Shown piece by piece: positions 1 to 11,100 of a stretch of 64,000 bases of DNA. Within the stretch, counting starts at the first letter, position 1, and the number at the start of each line of letters is the position of its first letter. The stretch is from Chitinophaga pinensis. GTDB taxonomy: Bacteria; Bacteroidota; Bacteroidia; Chitinophagales; Chitinophagaceae. The translations under genes and the position numbers were made by a program. The notes beneath the pieces were generated by a model. It worked only from the letters and a program-made list of their open reading frames with translations. It did not search any database and had not been told where the DNA came from. Location: assembly GCA_945897185.1 (NCBI GenBank), contig CAMDFC010000004.1, positions 1-64,000 of the forward strand, in the 5' to 3' direction.

Positions 1-951
1 GGAAATTCAGACAATATGAAAGTTGGTCAGTGGGTTTTAGCAGTAGGATATCCGCTCAATTTGGAAACCACAGTAACAGCTGGTATTGTAAGTGCTAAGG
101 CTAGAACATTGGGTTTAAATCAGCGCAAGAGCAACAGTCCAATTGAATCATTCATTCAGACCGATGCAGCGGTAAACCAAGGAAATTCGGGTGGAGCACT
201 TATCAATACCAACGGTGAATTGGTGGGTATTGTATCTGCCATTGCCTCTCCTACTGGAGCCTATGCTGGCTACTCCTATGCAATTCCAGTAAATATTGTG
301 AAAAAGATCATTAATGATTTACTCCAATATGGAACAGTACAACGCGCTTTTTTGGGCATCAGCTATCTTCCAGAAAATGCTCCAGAAACTGAAAAAGCCA
401 AGCTCAATTATAAAGAGGGACAAGGTGTATTGGTGATGGATGTTGCGAAGGATGGAGCAATGTCTGCTTCCGGAATTCAGACGGGTGATTATATCACAAA
501 AATAAATGGAGTGAAGATTTCCAATGGAAGTGAAATGGTTGAACAAATAGCAGGTTATAAACCAGGCGATAAAATAGCTGTGAACTATAACAGAAATGGA
601 AAAGAATCGACCACCAGTATTACTTTAAAAAATAAATCTGGAAGCTATGACATTGTAAAAAACACCATGTCTGACAAACTAGGGGCAACCCTTCAAACAC
701 TTGATGCAAAAAAAGCAAAAGAATACGGTGTTAAAGGTGGTGTAATTATTTCGAAAATCAGCAGTGGCTTGATAGATGAACAAACAAGGATGCGCGACGG
801 ATTTGTGGTGCTCAAAGTAAATGGCACAGAAGTGAAATCTTTGGAAGAGCTTATGGCTGCAATTTCAAAATCATCAAAAAGAATTCTACTTGAGGGCATT
901 TACCCAGGGTACGAAGGGGTCTATCAATACCCAATTGAAGCAACAGAATAA
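1..951 (+). CDS. HtrA/DegP-family trypsin-like serine protease with PDZ domains, 5'-truncated by window edge
   Basis: Frame is open from base 1 (GNSDNMKVGQWVLAVGYPLNLETTVTAGIVSA); catalytic-Ser motif QTDAAVNQGNSGGALIN; PDZ-like segments follow. Confidence 0.93.
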   Translation, partial: GNSDNMKVGQWVLAVGYPLNLETTVTAGIVSAKARTLGLNQRKSNSPIESFIQTDAAVNQGNSGGALINTNGELVGIVSAIASPTGAYAGYSYAIPVNIVKKIINDLLQYGTVQRAFLGISYLPENAPETEKAKLNYKEGQGVLVMDVAKDGAMSASGIQTGDYITKINGVKISNGSEMVEQIAGYKPGDKIAVNYNRNGKESTTSITLKNKSGSYDIVKNTMSDKLGATLQTLDAKKAKEYGVKGGVIISKISSGLIDEQTRMRDGFVVLKVNGTEVKSLEELMAAISKSSKRILLEGIYPGYEGVYQYPIEATE

Positions 952-972
952 ATAATATCAATAAAACATTTA

Positions 973-1000
973 CTAAAAGCAGACCATCGTGTCTGCTTTT
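973..1000. terminator. Bidirectional intrinsic terminator between convergent genes
   Basis: AAAAGCAGAC (975-984) / GTCTGCTTTT (991-1000) inverted repeat with flanking A/T tracts. Confidence 0.75.
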
Positions 1001-2291
1001 ATTTTATCCAACCTTGAAAAGACCATGGTGGTAGATCCACGTAAATGTGAGTACCCCCAAATTCCTTTGTCACATTTGTAAACAAGTCTGTAAATAGTCC
1101 ATTTGTATCTTTAATGCCCACCTCAACATGAGTTAAAGTATACTGAGAAAAATTAATAATCACAACTGCTGTGCTGTCCCCATTTTTCCGCATGAAACTT
1201 AACACATGGTGATCTACACTGTTGTTCAATAAAATACAGTTGTCTGGATGCTGAGAAACACGAAAAGCAGGGTTCCCTTTTCTTAATTCAAGGATTGTTT
1301 TATAAAATTCATGTAAATCTGGTTTTGGTTTCCAGTCTATATAATCCTTATCAAAGAATGCCAGCCGTTTGTGATTTGGTAACTCTTGGCCGCTATAAAT
1401 CAATGGGAGTCCTTTCCAAGTGGCTGAAAAAAAAGCAAGGGGTAACGCCATCTCTCCATACTTTTCGTATTCAGTTCCATTCCAGCTGTTCTCATCATGA
1501 TTGCTTGTAAACCAAGCTGGACAAGCAGTATTTGGGACTGTTTCATTGTATTGCGACAAAACATATTTGAGGTGATGGATATGTTGAGCGCCTTCTTCTT
1601 TCCATTGTTTCGCGGCATTCATCCATCGCCAGGTGTATGCAGAATCAAAGGCCATCATGTAATCAGGATTGTCTAGCGGATCCAATTCAGCCAGCCAAAA
1701 AAGATCTTTGTTCTCGGTTAGGGCCAAGCGCGCTTGAATCCAAAAATCAACTGGCGTTAACATGGCCATATCACAACGAAAACCGTCTATATTGAAATTG
1801 TTTATCCAATAGCGCATAGACTCTATCATTGCTATTCTCATTGAGTGATTGGAATAATCTAGATCGATTACATCATCCCATCCATGTTCATCATAAAATT
1901 CGCTCTGTTCATTTTTTTTATAAAATTCAGCATGACTAGTTGTCCATTCATGATCACAGCCCGTATGGTTAGCTACCCAATCTACAATTATCTTAAATCC
2001 GAGTAGGTGCGCTTCATCCACCAGCGTAAGAAAATCTTGTTTAGTACCATATTCGGAGTTTATTTCCGTATAACTGGAACAGGCATAATAACTACCCATG
2101 CTACCCTTCCGATTCTTTCTACTTATGGGAGTGAGGGGCATAAACCACAGAATGTCAATTCCCATATCCTTTAGTCTTGGCAGATGTTTTATGAATGCAT
2201 TGATGTTGCCTTCTTGGGTATATTGTCTGAGATTGACTTCATAAATATTAGCGTTAAAGATCCAATCCACAGGAACAAATTCAGATTTCAT
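999..2291 (-). CDS. Alpha-amylase family glycoside hydrolase (GH13-like)
   Basis: IFNANIYEVNLRQYTQEGN, GIDILWFMPLTPIS, VDWVANHTGCDH, IDGFRCDMA, TSNHDENSW motifs. Confidence 0.92.
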   Translation of the reverse strand: MKSEFVPVDWIFNANIYEVNLRQYTQEGNINAFIKHLPRLKDMGIDILWFMPLTPISRKNRKGSMGSYYACSSYTEINSEYGTKQDFLTLVDEAHLLGFKIIVDWVANHTGCDHEWTTSHAEFYKKNEQSEFYDEHGWDDVIDLDYSNHSMRIAMIESMRYWINNFNIDGFRCDMAMLTPVDFWIQARLALTENKDLFWLAELDPLDNPDYMMAFDSAYTWRWMNAAKQWKEEGAQHIHHLKYVLSQYNETVPNTACPAWFTSNHDENSWNGTEYEKYGEMALPLAFFSATWKGLPLIYSGQELPNHKRLAFFDKDYIDWKPKPDLHEFYKTILELRKGNPAFRVSQHPDNCILLNNSVDHHVLSFMRKNGDSTAVVIINFSQYTLTHVEVGIKDTNGLFTDLFTNVTKEFGGTHIYVDLPPWSFQGWIK

Positions 2292-2360
2292 GTTGGAAAG
2301 TTAAGAAATCAACTTCAACGATACTAATGAATACCAGATAGGATTGTTTTAATCTTTACT

Positions 2361-2368
2361 TAACTTTG
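2361..2368 (+). promoter_or_regulatory. Candidate Bacteroidota -7 box (TAACTTTG) for ispH
   Basis: Exact TAnnTTTG match 11 nt upstream of the ispH ATG; -33 element not convincing. Confidence 0.5.
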
Positions 2369-2378
2369 TACTTATAGT

Positions 2379-3605
2379 ATGAAGCAGTTTACAATACCCA
2401 TTCGATACAGAAGTCCATTAATTGCTGCCATTAAGCAGAAAAGAAAGGCAGCGGATAAATTAAAAAAGGACTTTACCCCCACTCTGTTAGACATGGGGCC
2501 AGTAAGGTTTTTTCTTGCCAGACATTTCGGGTTTTGCTATGGAGTTGAAAATGCAATTGAAATTGCTTTCCAGACTGTAGAAAACAATCCAGGCAAACAA
2601 ATTTTTTTATTGAGTGAAATGATTCACAATCCGTTTGTGAATGAAGACCTCATCAACAGCGGGGTTCAGTTTCTTATGGACACCAAAGGAAATAACCTAA
2701 TACCATTTGAAAGCTTAACTTCTGAAGACATAGTTATTATTCCTGCATTTGGTACAACCATAGAAATAGAAAATAGACTAAAAAATATTGGAATACAAAT
2801 TGAACAGTACAACACCACTTGTCCTTTTGTAGAAAAAGTTTGGAACAGAGCAGAACAGATCTCTGAAAAAGGCTATAGCATTGTAGTGCATGGAAAACCA
2901 ACACACGAGGAAACCAGAGCTACTTTTTCGCACAGTGATGTTCATACGCCTACAATAGTGATCAACGATATGGCTGAAGCCATTGTATTGGGTGAGTTTA
3001 TTCTCGAAAAGCGAAACAGTATTGATTTTACATCTTTGTTTGGTGACAGGTGTAGTAAAGGTTTTGATGTAGGGAAAGACCTTGTCCGTTTTGGCGTAGT
3101 AAATCAAACCACCATGTTGGCTACAGACACACAAGCCATAGCAGATTACCTCAAACAAATTGTAATTGAAAAATATAAACTGGATGATGCTAGCGTAGGA
3201 TTACATTTTGCGGATACCAGGGACACGCTTTGTTATGCTACAAACGATAATCAAACTGCTGTAAAAAGTTTGTTGACTATTAATGCAGATTTGGCCATTG
3301 TGATTGGGGGAAGAAACAGCAGCAACAGTTCACATTTGGTAGAGCTTTGTGAAGCGCATATGCCAACTTATTTCATAGAATCTTCTTCAGACCTCTTGTC
3401 TAATAGAGAATTGAAAGCGTATAATTGGAGAACACATGAAGAGTATTTTAAAACGGATTTCTTACCAAACAAATTGGTAGTGGATATTCTAATTACCAGC
3501 GGCGCTTCTTGTCCGGATGCCATAGTCCAAGATACCATCGAAAAATTAAGCAGCTTTTTTACAAACTCAAAAACCATAGACGACATCAGCAAAGATTGGG
3601 TTTAA
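2379..3605 (+). CDS. ispH: 4-hydroxy-3-methylbut-2-enyl diphosphate reductase (long form)
   Basis: FGFCYGVENAIEIA, LLSEMIHNPFVNEDL, TTCPFVEKVW, HGKPTHEETRATFSHS, IVIGGRNSSNSSHLVELC motifs. Confidence 0.93.
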   Translation: MKQFTIPIRYRSPLIAAIKQKRKAADKLKKDFTPTLLDMGPVRFFLARHFGFCYGVENAIEIAFQTVENNPGKQIFLLSEMIHNPFVNEDLINSGVQFLMDTKGNNLIPFESLTSEDIVIIPAFGTTIEIENRLKNIGIQIEQYNTTCPFVEKVWNRAEQISEKGYSIVVHGKPTHEETRATFSHSDVHTPTIVINDMAEAIVLGEFILEKRNSIDFTSLFGDRCSKGFDVGKDLVRFGVVNQTTMLATDTQAIADYLKQIVIEKYKLDDASVGLHFADTRDTLCYATNDNQTAVKSLLTINADLAIVIGGRNSSNSSHLVELCEAHMPTYFIESSSDLLSNRELKAYNWRTHEEYFKTDFLPNKLVVDILITSGASCPDAIVQDTIEKLSSFFTNSKTIDDISKDWV

Positions 3606-4286
3606 TCAATCCTTGATTTTTTCATTAGCCCAATCCAAGGCCATTTTCAATTGTTCTGAAGGAGTAAGATGGCTATTGTCTAGTACAAGAGCATCTCCAG
3701 GCTTTCTCAGTGGAGATATAGCCCTAGTAGAATCAGCATGATCTCTAGATGCCAAGTTATCTCTAACCTCTTCTATAGAAATTTTTGGATATTTTATCTT
3801 CAATTCCTTCCATCTTCTTTCCACCCTAACGGCAATGTCTGCGGTCATAAATATTTTTAATTCAGCATCAGGAAAAACTGCGGTTCCAATATCTCTGCCA
3901 TCCATAACAATCCCCTTTTCAGACCCTATTAACTGTTGCTGGGCTACTGCAAAGTTTCGAACTTTACCTAAGGCAGCCACCTCGCTTACTTTTTCAGCAA
4001 CAGGCATTTCTCTAATAAAAGACTCTACGTTTTCATTGTTGAGCCAGATTTCATTATTTCCGTTACCCTCGTTCAATTTAAATGACAAATGAACCTGAGC
4101 AAGTGCTAATAAGATGGCTTGTTCATCGGTATAATCAACCTGATTACGGATAAAAAATAGTGTAATGGCTCTGTACATGGCCCCAGAATCAATAAAGATG
4201 TAGCTGAGCTTTTTTGCAAGTTGTCTTGCCATGGTGCTTTTACCACAAGAGGACCATCCATCGACTGTTATGACAATTTTTTTCAT
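3606..4286 (-). CDS. cmk: (d)CMP kinase
   Basis: ITVDGWSSCGKSTMARQLAKKL; IDSGAMYRAIT; MDGRDIGTAVFPDAELKIFMTA. Confidence 0.95.
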   Translation of the reverse strand: MKKIVITVDGWSSCGKSTMARQLAKKLSYIFIDSGAMYRAITLFFIRNQVDYTDEQAILLALAQVHLSFKLNEGNGNNEIWLNNENVESFIREMPVAEKVSEVAALGKVRNFAVAQQQLIGSEKGIVMDGRDIGTAVFPDAELKIFMTADIAVRVERRWKELKIKYPKISIEEVRDNLASRDHADSTRAISPLRKPGDALVLDNSHLTPSEQLKMALDWANEKIKD

Positions 4287-4318
4287 GCCTTAATTAAGAA
4301 ATACAAAAATGCGGCTTA

Positions 4319-4348
4319 TTGACTGAATCACAAAATATCTACCTTTAC
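4319..4348 (+). promoter_or_regulatory. Candidate Bacteroidota promoter (TTG-N18-TACCTTTA) for the Gfo/Idh gene
   Basis: TTG at 4319-4321, 18-nt spacer, TACCTTTA from 4340; ATG 4355 follows closely. Confidence 0.45.
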
Positions 4349-4354
4349 AAGACT

Positions 4355-5323
4355 ATGTTGAAATTAGGCATCTTTGGCGTAGGCCATCTTGGTAAGTTCC
4401 ACATCAGCAATTGGCAGACCATTGCAAATGTATCTATTGTAGGTTTTTACGACCCCAATGATACAAATGCGGAGGAAGCAATTAAAAAATTTGGAATAAA
4501 AAGATTTGACGACATGCCTTCCTTATTGGATGCTGTAGATGCAGTTGACATTATTACTCCTACCCAATTTCATTTTCCAGTCTGTGAAGCTGCGTTGAGA
4601 AAAAGTAAACACGTATTTGTTGAAAAGCCATTGGCAAATAACATGGATGAAGCAAGACAACTTATTAAGTTGGTTGGGGAAGCGAAAGTTAAATTTCAAG
4701 TTGGACACGTAGAGCGATTTAATCCTGCTTTCCAAGCTTTGAAAAACAAAGAATTAAACCCCATGTTCATTGAAGTACACAGACTCGCCCAGTTCAATCC
4801 AAGAGGAACTGAAGTGAGTGTAATTTTAGATTTAATGATCCACGATATTGATATTATACTTCATTTAGTAAAGAGTCAGGTTAAAAACATTTCTGCAAGC
4901 GGTGTAGCGGTAATGACAGATACGCCAGATATAGCAAATGTTAGAATTGAGTTTTACAATGGCTGCGTTGCCAACCTTACTTCGTCTAGAATATCAATGA
5001 AAAAAATGAGGAAGATCCGGCTCTTTCAAAAAGATGCCTATATCGGAATTGATTTTCTAGAAAAGAAAACTGAAATCATCAAACTGAAAACGGAAGAAGA
5101 TGAAGATCTGTTTAGCTTTGACATAGAGACTCCGAATGGTTTAAAAACAATTGCAGTTGAAAATCCGGAGGTAGGTGAGCAAAATGCAATTAAAGCGGAA
5201 CTTACTGCATTTAGAGATGCTGTAATTAATGATACCCCAACGGTTGTTTCTGAACATGATGGATTTATAGCCATGGAAGTAGCACACCAAATTTTAGAAA
5301 AAATCGGAAGACAAAGGGGCTAA
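4355..5323 (+). CDS. Gfo/Idh/MocA family oxidoreductase
   Basis: Rossmann motif LGIFGVGHLGKFH; HVFVEKPLA; GHVERFNPA; ORF track start at TTG 4319 replaced by ATG 4355. Confidence 0.9.
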   Translation: MLKLGIFGVGHLGKFHISNWQTIANVSIVGFYDPNDTNAEEAIKKFGIKRFDDMPSLLDAVDAVDIITPTQFHFPVCEAALRKSKHVFVEKPLANNMDEARQLIKLVGEAKVKFQVGHVERFNPAFQALKNKELNPMFIEVHRLAQFNPRGTEVSVILDLMIHDIDIILHLVKSQVKNISASGVAVMTDTPDIANVRIEFYNGCVANLTSSRISMKKMRKIRLFQKDAYIGIDFLEKKTEIIKLKTEEDEDLFSFDIETPNGLKTIAVENPEVGEQNAIKAELTAFRDAVINDTPTVVSEHDGFIAMEVAHQILEKIGRQRG

Positions 5324-5344
5324 GAAAAATAAATTACTGCCGTT

Positions 5345-6022
5345 TTATTTTCTATTGATTTTCCACGCTGCGAAATCAAGGTCTTCCGAATAGGTGATTT
5401 TAATATTCGATTCTTCACCGGCTATCAAACCAACTGTATGCCCACCTGCCTCTACCACTGAGGCTTCATCAGTAAATAATGGTGAATACGGTGCTTGGAA
5501 AGCAGCCAAAAGTAATTTACTGGTAAACGTTTGTGGGGTTTGAACCACGTATAAATTCTCGCGATCTACAACGGAAGATTCCTTTCCATTTTTAGATACC
5601 CTCCTCATGCTGTCTCTTACTGGGACCACAGGAATAGCAGAACCTTTGATTGATGCCATCTCGCTACAAGCTTGAATTAACTTTTGGGAAACAAGACACC
5701 TTACCGCATCATGTACAAAAATTAGATCCGCATCGGCAACTAGAAATAGTCCATTTTTCACAGAATCAAAGCGTGTTTCACCACCACACGCAAGATCAAT
5801 TTCAAATGGGTAATGTTGTTCAGCAATTAGTTCACGCGCATAGTCTAGGTATGCTTCAGGAAGAACAACAACAAATTTAATATCGGGAAATGCAGACTTA
5901 AATGCCTCTACCGAATGTAATAGAATTGCCTTACCATTCAGTAACAAAAATTGTTTAGGAAGGACTGTCCCCATTCTTGTACCCGATCCACCTGCAACAA
6001 TCAGAGCTACCCTCTTCATCAA
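5345..6022 (-). CDS. ispD: 2-C-methyl-D-erythritol 4-phosphate cytidylyltransferase
   Basis: ALIVAGGSGTRMGTVLPKQFLLLNGKAIL; FVHDAVRCLVS; VVQTPQTF; FTDEASVVEAGG. Confidence 0.94.
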   Translation of the reverse strand: MMKRVALIVAGGSGTRMGTVLPKQFLLLNGKAILLHSVEAFKSAFPDIKFVVVLPEAYLDYARELIAEQHYPFEIDLACGGETRFDSVKNGLFLVADADLIFVHDAVRCLVSQKLIQACSEMASIKGSAIPVVPVRDSMRRVSKNGKESSVVDRENLYVVQTPQTFTSKLLLAAFQAPYSPLFTDEASVVEAGGHTVGLIAGEESNIKITYSEDLDFAAWKINRK

Positions 6023-7444
6023 TCAATTGCTTTTATTTCTCACCGCTATAAAATATAAAGGAACACCCAACAAAGTAATTATCAATCCAGGCCAGGTATA
6101 TTCTGGCTTAAACATAACCAAGAGAATACAAAAGCTGAGTCCCATTAACACATAAATAAACGGAAGAAAGGGGTATCCAAATGCTTTATATGGCCTTTCA
6201 ATATCTGGGCGTTTTTTTCTAAGAATAAAGATTCCAATAATGGTTAATACATAGAAAATAACAACAACAAAAGATACCATGTCTAATAATTCACCATACC
6301 TACCACTCAAACACAACAGAGAGGCAACTACAGCCTGGCTCCACAAAGCCCACTGTGGAACTGCATTTCCGTTTAACTTGGCAGCCTGCTTAAAAAATAA
6401 ACCATCTTGGGCCATGGTATAATAAACCCTGGCACCTGCCATAACAAGACCATTTATACAACCAAAGGTGGACACCATAATCAATACAGCAATAATAGAC
6501 CTTCCAGCTGAACCAAAAATTACGCTAGCTGCAGCAACTGCCAATCTATCTTCTTCCGGTTTAGCAATTTGATTTAGGGGTAACACATTTAAGTACATCA
6601 AGTTGGCCGACACATAAATAATGGTGACCAACAATGTTCCTAGAAAAAGACTCAGACCGATGTTTCGCTTCGGGTTTTTAATTTCCCCAGCAATAAAAGT
6701 TACGTTATTCCAAGCGTCACTGCTGAAGATGGAACCAACCATAGATGCTGCAATCGCACCCAACAGGGTAATACCCCCAATGGATTCCCAAGTGATACTG
6801 CCGTCTTCATTCAAAAGCGCTTTTTGAGCGATCATGCCAGATTCCCAGTTTGCAGACCAATAACTGGTATCTACAAAAAGAAAACCACATAAAATAAGTC
6901 CAAATAAAGCAAGCAACTTCGAAACCGTAAAAGTTGTTTGAATCAATTTCCCTTCCTTTACGCCTCTGGTATTAACGTATGTGAGTAAAACCACAATAGC
7001 TATCGCAATTAGCTGAGCAGGATAAATTTTTATCGAGCCAATCTGGATCAGTATATTTTGGTCCTGCATATTTAAAGCCGGGAAAAAATAGCCTGCAAAT
7101 TTAGCAAAAGCAACACCTACGGCAGCAATCGTTCCAGTTTGGATAACCGAGAAGAAGCTCCATCCATACAAAAATCCTACTAGAGGGTTATAGGCTTCCT
7201 TAAGATATACATACTGACCTCCAGCCTTGGGATACATTGCACTCAATTCACCATAACTCAACGCAGCACTGATGGTCATAAACCCTGTAATCAACCAAAC
7301 CGCTATCAGCCAACCCGCACTTCCCACATTTCTTGTTATATCTGCACCCACAATAAATATTCCAGAACCAATCATCGATCCAGCAACAAGCATGGTTGCA
7401 TCTAAAAGACCTAGGCTCGGTTTGAAGCCGTTTTGCTCTGACAT
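6023..7444 (-). CDS. Amino acid permease (APC superfamily)
   Basis: LGLLDATMLVAGSMIGSGIFIVGADI; about 12 hydrophobic segments; YPKAGGQYVYLKEAYNPLVGFLYGW. Confidence 0.92.
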   Translation of the reverse strand: MSEQNGFKPSLGLLDATMLVAGSMIGSGIFIVGADITRNVGSAGWLIAVWLITGFMTISAALSYGELSAMYPKAGGQYVYLKEAYNPLVGFLYGWSFFSVIQTGTIAAVGVAFAKFAGYFFPALNMQDQNILIQIGSIKIYPAQLIAIAIVVLLTYVNTRGVKEGKLIQTTFTVSKLLALFGLILCGFLFVDTSYWSANWESGMIAQKALLNEDGSITWESIGGITLLGAIAASMVGSIFSSDAWNNVTFIAGEIKNPKRNIGLSLFLGTLLVTIIYVSANLMYLNVLPLNQIAKPEEDRLAVAAASVIFGSAGRSIIAVLIMVSTFGCINGLVMAGARVYYTMAQDGLFFKQAAKLNGNAVPQWALWSQAVVASLLCLSGRYGELLDMVSFVVVIFYVLTIIGIFILRKKRPDIERPYKAFGYPFLPFIYVLMGLSFCILLVMFKPEYTWPGLIITLLGVPLYFIAVRNKSN

Positions 7445-7459
7445 AAGTTGAGTTTTGAT

Positions 7460-7491
7460 TAAATAAAATCCCGGTAGTATATACCGGGATT
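7460..7491 (-). terminator. Intrinsic terminator downstream of the OmpH-like gene and just upstream of the permease
   Basis: AATCCCGGTA (7467-7476) / TACCGGGATT (7482-7491) 10-bp stem, T-rich on minus strand. Confidence 0.75.
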
Positions 7492-7514
7492 AAGTTAAGG
7501 AATTCGTTGGTTAT

Positions 7515-8111
7515 TTATTTATTCTTTTTGGTTTTATTATACTCCGCATTCAAACCCTCAACAACTTCATTGGTAATGTTATTTGCACTGTCTTTGTAAA
7601 ACAGCACATTCAATCCTGATGAATAAGAGAAAATGTAACTATACCCTTGCTTTTTATTGTATGCCATGAGGAAATCATCGATGGACTTCTTCAATCCCTC
7701 CATGGTCTGCATACCGTCTTGAGCAATATTGGTCTCGAGTATTCTTTTTTGTTCTTCTAAATTCTGCATCTTGCTCTGGTAAGCGCGCTGGAAGTTTTCA
7801 TATTCGGCCTGAGTAATGGACTCCCCTCTTTTAGCAAAAGCAATTCTCTCGTTTTCTATACGCTGAAAAGCATTGTTTAAATCACGATCTGCATCGCCTT
7901 TTTTCTTTTCGAACAGATCCATTTTTTCTTTATATAGCAAATATTTTTCTTGTACACTATCTAAGTCTACATAAGCCAACTTGACTGTACTTGAAACATT
8001 AGATTTTACAGAAGAATTGTTACCTGTAGTATTAGCTGGACCTTTCAACTGTAAAAACAGTAAGACAGCAATACCAAGTGCAAGAACAGCATTGATTAGT
8101 TTTTGATTCAT
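7515..8111 (-). CDS. OmpH/Skp-family periplasmic chaperone-like protein
   Basis: N-terminal hydrophobic segment; KLAYVDLDSVQEKY then long charged coiled coil; C-terminal YSYIFSYSSGLNVLFYKDSANNIT. Confidence 0.88.
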   Translation of the reverse strand: MNQKLINAVLALGIAVLLFLQLKGPANTTGNNSSVKSNVSSTVKLAYVDLDSVQEKYLLYKEKMDLFEKKKGDADRDLNNAFQRIENERIAFAKRGESITQAEYENFQRAYQSKMQNLEEQKRILETNIAQDGMQTMEGLKKSIDDFLMAYNKKQGYSYIFSYSSGLNVLFYKDSANNITNEVVEGLNAEYNKTKKNK

Positions 8112-8132
8112 TGATGATGATTAAGGGTAAAT

Positions 8133-8159
8133 AAAAAAAGGGAGCATTTCTGCTCCCTT
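8133..8159 (-). terminator. Intrinsic terminator downstream of rpoC
   Basis: AAGGGAGCA (8138-8146) / TGCTCCCTT (8151-8159), U-tract on minus strand. Confidence 0.85.
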
Positions 8160-8163
8160 GGGA

Positions 8164-11100
8164 TTATTCTTCTTCGTCGAAGCTCATCACTTCGCGCGTG
8201 GTTTGTAACAATTCGTATTCTTCTTTGCTACCAACAATCAAGTTCTCGTAGTCTCTCAAACCTGTACCTGCAGGAATGTGATGACCCGTAATAACATTCT
8301 CTTTTAATCCGAGCATGTCATCCGCTTTACCTTGGATTGCAGCAGAAGAAAGCACTTTGGTTGTTTCCTGGAACGATGCAGCTGAAATCCAACTTTGTGT
8401 TCCAAGAGAGGCCTTTGTTATACCCAATAGGACTGGGCAAGAGGTGGCAGCATGTGCATCTCTGAATTCAACAATCTTTCTGTCATTTCTGCGAAGGATT
8501 GAGTTTTCTTCCCTGATTTCACGAAGACTAGCGATTTGTCCCGCTTTCAACACTTCAGAATCACCTGCATCTACAACAACTTTCTTGTCATAAATCCAAT
8601 CATTCTCAATGTTAAAGTCGAAACGATCTTCAAGATCTCCTTCAAGGAATTTAGTATCGCCTGGATCTACTATCTCCACTTTTCTCATCATCTGACGCAC
8701 TATCACTTCAATGTGCTTGTCATTGATTCTTACACCTTGCAAGCGATAAACCTCTTGAATTTCATTCACCACATATTCTTGAACGGCAAAAGGACCTTTG
8801 ATTGATAGGATATCTCCAGGAGCTATCTGACCATCAGACATTGGTGTACCTGCTTTTACGAAATCACCATCTTGAACGAGGATTTGACGTGTTAAAGTAA
8901 CAAGGTATTTCTTGATAATACCATCTTTTGCTTCAACTGTAATCTCTCTGTTACCACGTTTGATAGCACCGAAACTTACAACACCATCTATTTCAGAAAC
9001 AACTGCAGGGTTTCCTGGATTTCTTGCTTCAAATAGTTCAGTTACACGTGGAAGACCACCAGTGATATCTCTCAACTTGCCTAAAATTCTAGGAATTTTT
9101 ACAAGTACTTGACCTGCGGTTACTGCATCACCTTCTTCAATAATAATGTGTGATCCAACTGGTAGGTTGTATGATTTTTCTTCTTTCCCTTTAATCATTA
9201 GGGAAGGAATTCTGGTTTTATCTTTTGATTCAATCACCACTTTCTCTCTGTGACCAGTTTGTTCATCAGCCTCTTCACGATAAGTAACACCATCAATTAC
9301 ATTTTCAAATCCAATCTGACCGGCAATCTCAGCAACAACTACGTTGTTGAATGGATCCCATGTGCAGATGGTATCTCCTTTTGCAACTTTAGTACCTTCT
9401 GCAACTGATAAAGTAGATCCGTAAGGCACGTTATTGGTAATCATCACACGATCATTCTTCAAATCCATGATACGCATCTCGGCAGTACGTCCAATTACAA
9501 CCTGCACATCTTTTCCATCATTGTTCTTGGCTTTAACAGTCCTAAGTCCGTCAAACTGAACAACACCTTCAAACTTAGCCACCAATTGAGATTCAACTGA
9601 AGCAGATCCTGCAACACCACCTACGTGGAAAGTACGGAGTGTTAGCTGTGTACCCGGCTCTCCGATAGATTGTGCAGCTATGATACCAACGGCATCTCCT
9701 CGCTGAGCAATATTTCCAGAGGCGAGATTCAATCCATAACACTTCACACAACATCCACGCTTGCTTTCGCAGGTAAGTACAGATCTTATTTCAATAAATT
9801 CAATTCCAGAATCCTCTATTTTTCTAGCGATGTCTTCATCAATATGTTCGCCTGCACCTACAATCAATTGATCGGAGATTAGATCGTAGACATTATGTAG
9901 GGAAGTTCTTCCCAAAATTCTATCATACAATGGTTCAACTATGTCCTCATTGTCTTTCAACGCACTAGTTGCAATTCCTCTAAGGGTACCACAATCTTCT
10001 TCAGAAATGATTACATCTTGAGCAACGTCTACTAAACGTCTAGTTAGGTAACCAGCATCAGCAGTTTTCAAGGCAGTATCGGCAAGACCTTTACGGGCAC
10101 CGTGCGTAGAAATGAAGTAGTCCAATACACTCAACCCATCTTTAAAATTAGAAAGGATTGGGTTTTCAATAATCTCAGAACCGCTTGATCCACTCTTTCT
10201 TGGCTTAGCCATTAATCCACGAAGACCAGCCAACTGCTTTACCTGTTGCTTGGAACCCCTTGCACCTGAGTCAAGCATCATAAATACAGAGTTGAAACCC
10301 TGCTTATCTGCTGCCATTGCTTGAATCAACGCTTCTGTAATTTTTGTATCTACCCTAGACCAGATATCAATGATCTGATTGTAACGCTCGTTGTTGGTAA
10401 TTAACCCCATGTTGTAATTTTCCCATACCTCTTTTACCTCACCAGAAGCATTGTCAATCATTTCTTCTTTTAATACAGGAAGTTCAAGATCCTGGATGTT
10501 AAAGGAAAGACCGCCCCTGAACGCCATGCGGAAACCAAGTTCCTTAATTGCATCCAAAAATTTAGCCGTTGTTGGAATATTGGTGATCTTGATAATCTGA
10601 CCAATGATTTCTCTCAAACTCTTTTTGGTTAGTAGAGCATTAACGAAACCTACTTTCGCCGGGACTGCTTGGTTAAAGAGAACACGACCGACTGTAGTTT
10701 CGAGAAGCTTGCTTTCCAAAACTCCATCATCATTCCTCATTTTCACCTTTACTTTTATAAAGGCATGAAGATCAACTTTGCCTTCATTGTAGGCTATAAT
10801 TACTTCATCAGCACTATAAAATCTCATACCCTCTCCTTTCACAACATCATTGCCGATGTTACGCTTGCCTTTGGTCATATAATATAGACCAAGTACCATG
10901 TCTTGAGAAGGAAGGGTTATTGGCGTACCGTTTTGCGGGTTGAGGATGTTGTGCGATGCCAACATCAACAACTGTGCTTCCAATACTGCAGCGTGACTCA
11001 ATGGAACGTGGACAGCCATTTGATCACCATCGAAATCCGCGTTAAAGGAAGAACAAACCAACGGATGCAATTGAATGGCTTTACCTTCTACCAATTTAGG

